DNA of 32,061 nucleotides, from NCBI GenBank assembly GCA_022071965.1, contig JAJVIQ010000035.1, positions 1 to 32,061 of the forward strand, given 5' to 3'. This DNA is from Gammaproteobacteria bacterium (GTDB taxonomy: Bacteria; Pseudomonadota; Gammaproteobacteria; JAJPIJ01). Made by a program: the position numbers and the translations under genes. Each line of letters begins with the position of its first letter. Positions within the stretch are counted from its first letter, which is position 1. Under the pieces are notes generated by a model that did not search any database, had not been told where the DNA came from, and was given only the letters and a program-made list of their open reading frames with translations. Shown piece by piece: positions 31,964-32,061 of the stretch.

Positions 31964-32061
31964 CGGAGAATTGTCTTGTACGGACAGCGGCTTAGGGATT
32001 CGTGCGCCGGGGCGCGCGACAGGGAATTGACTGCGCCCGCGATGGCCCGCGACGTGGCTCC

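Noticed and set aside
31913-32061. fliK 3' end at the right edge
   Set aside because: Minus-strand frames here show no FliK-like sequence, and the sigma-54 site argues for non-coding DNA just before fliL.
1-32061. CRISPR array or insertion sequence
   Set aside because: The only regular repeats are in-frame coding repeats (pilin, CheA) and short operator-like repeats; no transposase or cas-like gene was seen.

Overview
The window is high-GC DNA with the gene content and order of a motile gammaproteobacterium. The block fliLMNOPQR-flhB-flhA-flhF-flhG-fliA-cheYZ-cheA-cheB-motCD-parC-parP-cheW-DUF2802 is the arrangement familiar from polar-flagellated Pseudomonas-like bacteria. A non-Pseudomonas lineage is likely, since the left-hand genes and several insertions do not match that genus, but genus cannot be fixed from sequence alone.

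Layout. (1) 1-4867, minus strand: the 5' part of a FimT/GspH-type minor pilin gene with an Asn/Gly/Trp repeat tail running off the left edge; an OpgC-family membrane protein; a REC-GGDEF-EAL protein; a small zinc-ribbon protein; and a cold-shock protein with a clear intrinsic terminator. (2) 5269-8427, plus strand: an EAL-HDOD signalling protein with a degenerate EAL domain; a small helical protein of unknown function; a 202-residue protein that reads as two diverged CsrA-like domains in tandem, each interrupted by the same 13-residue motif; a 353-bp non-coding stretch rich in hairpins with an FNR/ANR-like site; and a two-helix membrane protein resembling HIG1/twin-transmembrane proteins. (3) 8590-8677: tRNA-Ser(GGA), minus strand. 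(4) 8779-11577: an OmpR-type regulator and histidine kinase divergent from a Spy/CpxP-like LTxxQ protein, with phased GATACA repeats between them. (5) 11697-31912, minus strand: the chemotaxis, motor and flagellar export cluster. A near-perfect sigma-54 promoter lies just upstream of fliL at the right edge.

How it works together. FliL-R, FlhB and FlhA give the basal-body accessory protein, the switch and the export gate. FlhF and FlhG set the place and number of flagella, and FliA is the late flagellar sigma factor. CheA/W/Y/Z/B carry the chemotaxis signal. ParC/ParP position the chemosensory array at the pole, and MotC/D are a stator. No cheR, methyl-accepting protein, flagellin or fliK is visible here. 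The two c-di-GMP-type proteins and the CsrA-like protein are placed to link lifestyle control to motility, but that link is inferred from content only.

The most unusual item is the tandem CsrA-like gene at 7268-7876. Only the second domain keeps the arginine that aligns with the key RNA-binding residue of CsrA. Other points of note are the pilin repeat tail, the duplicated short motif in the CheA linker, the very acidic FliL linker and two small unassigned genes inside the chemotaxis operon.
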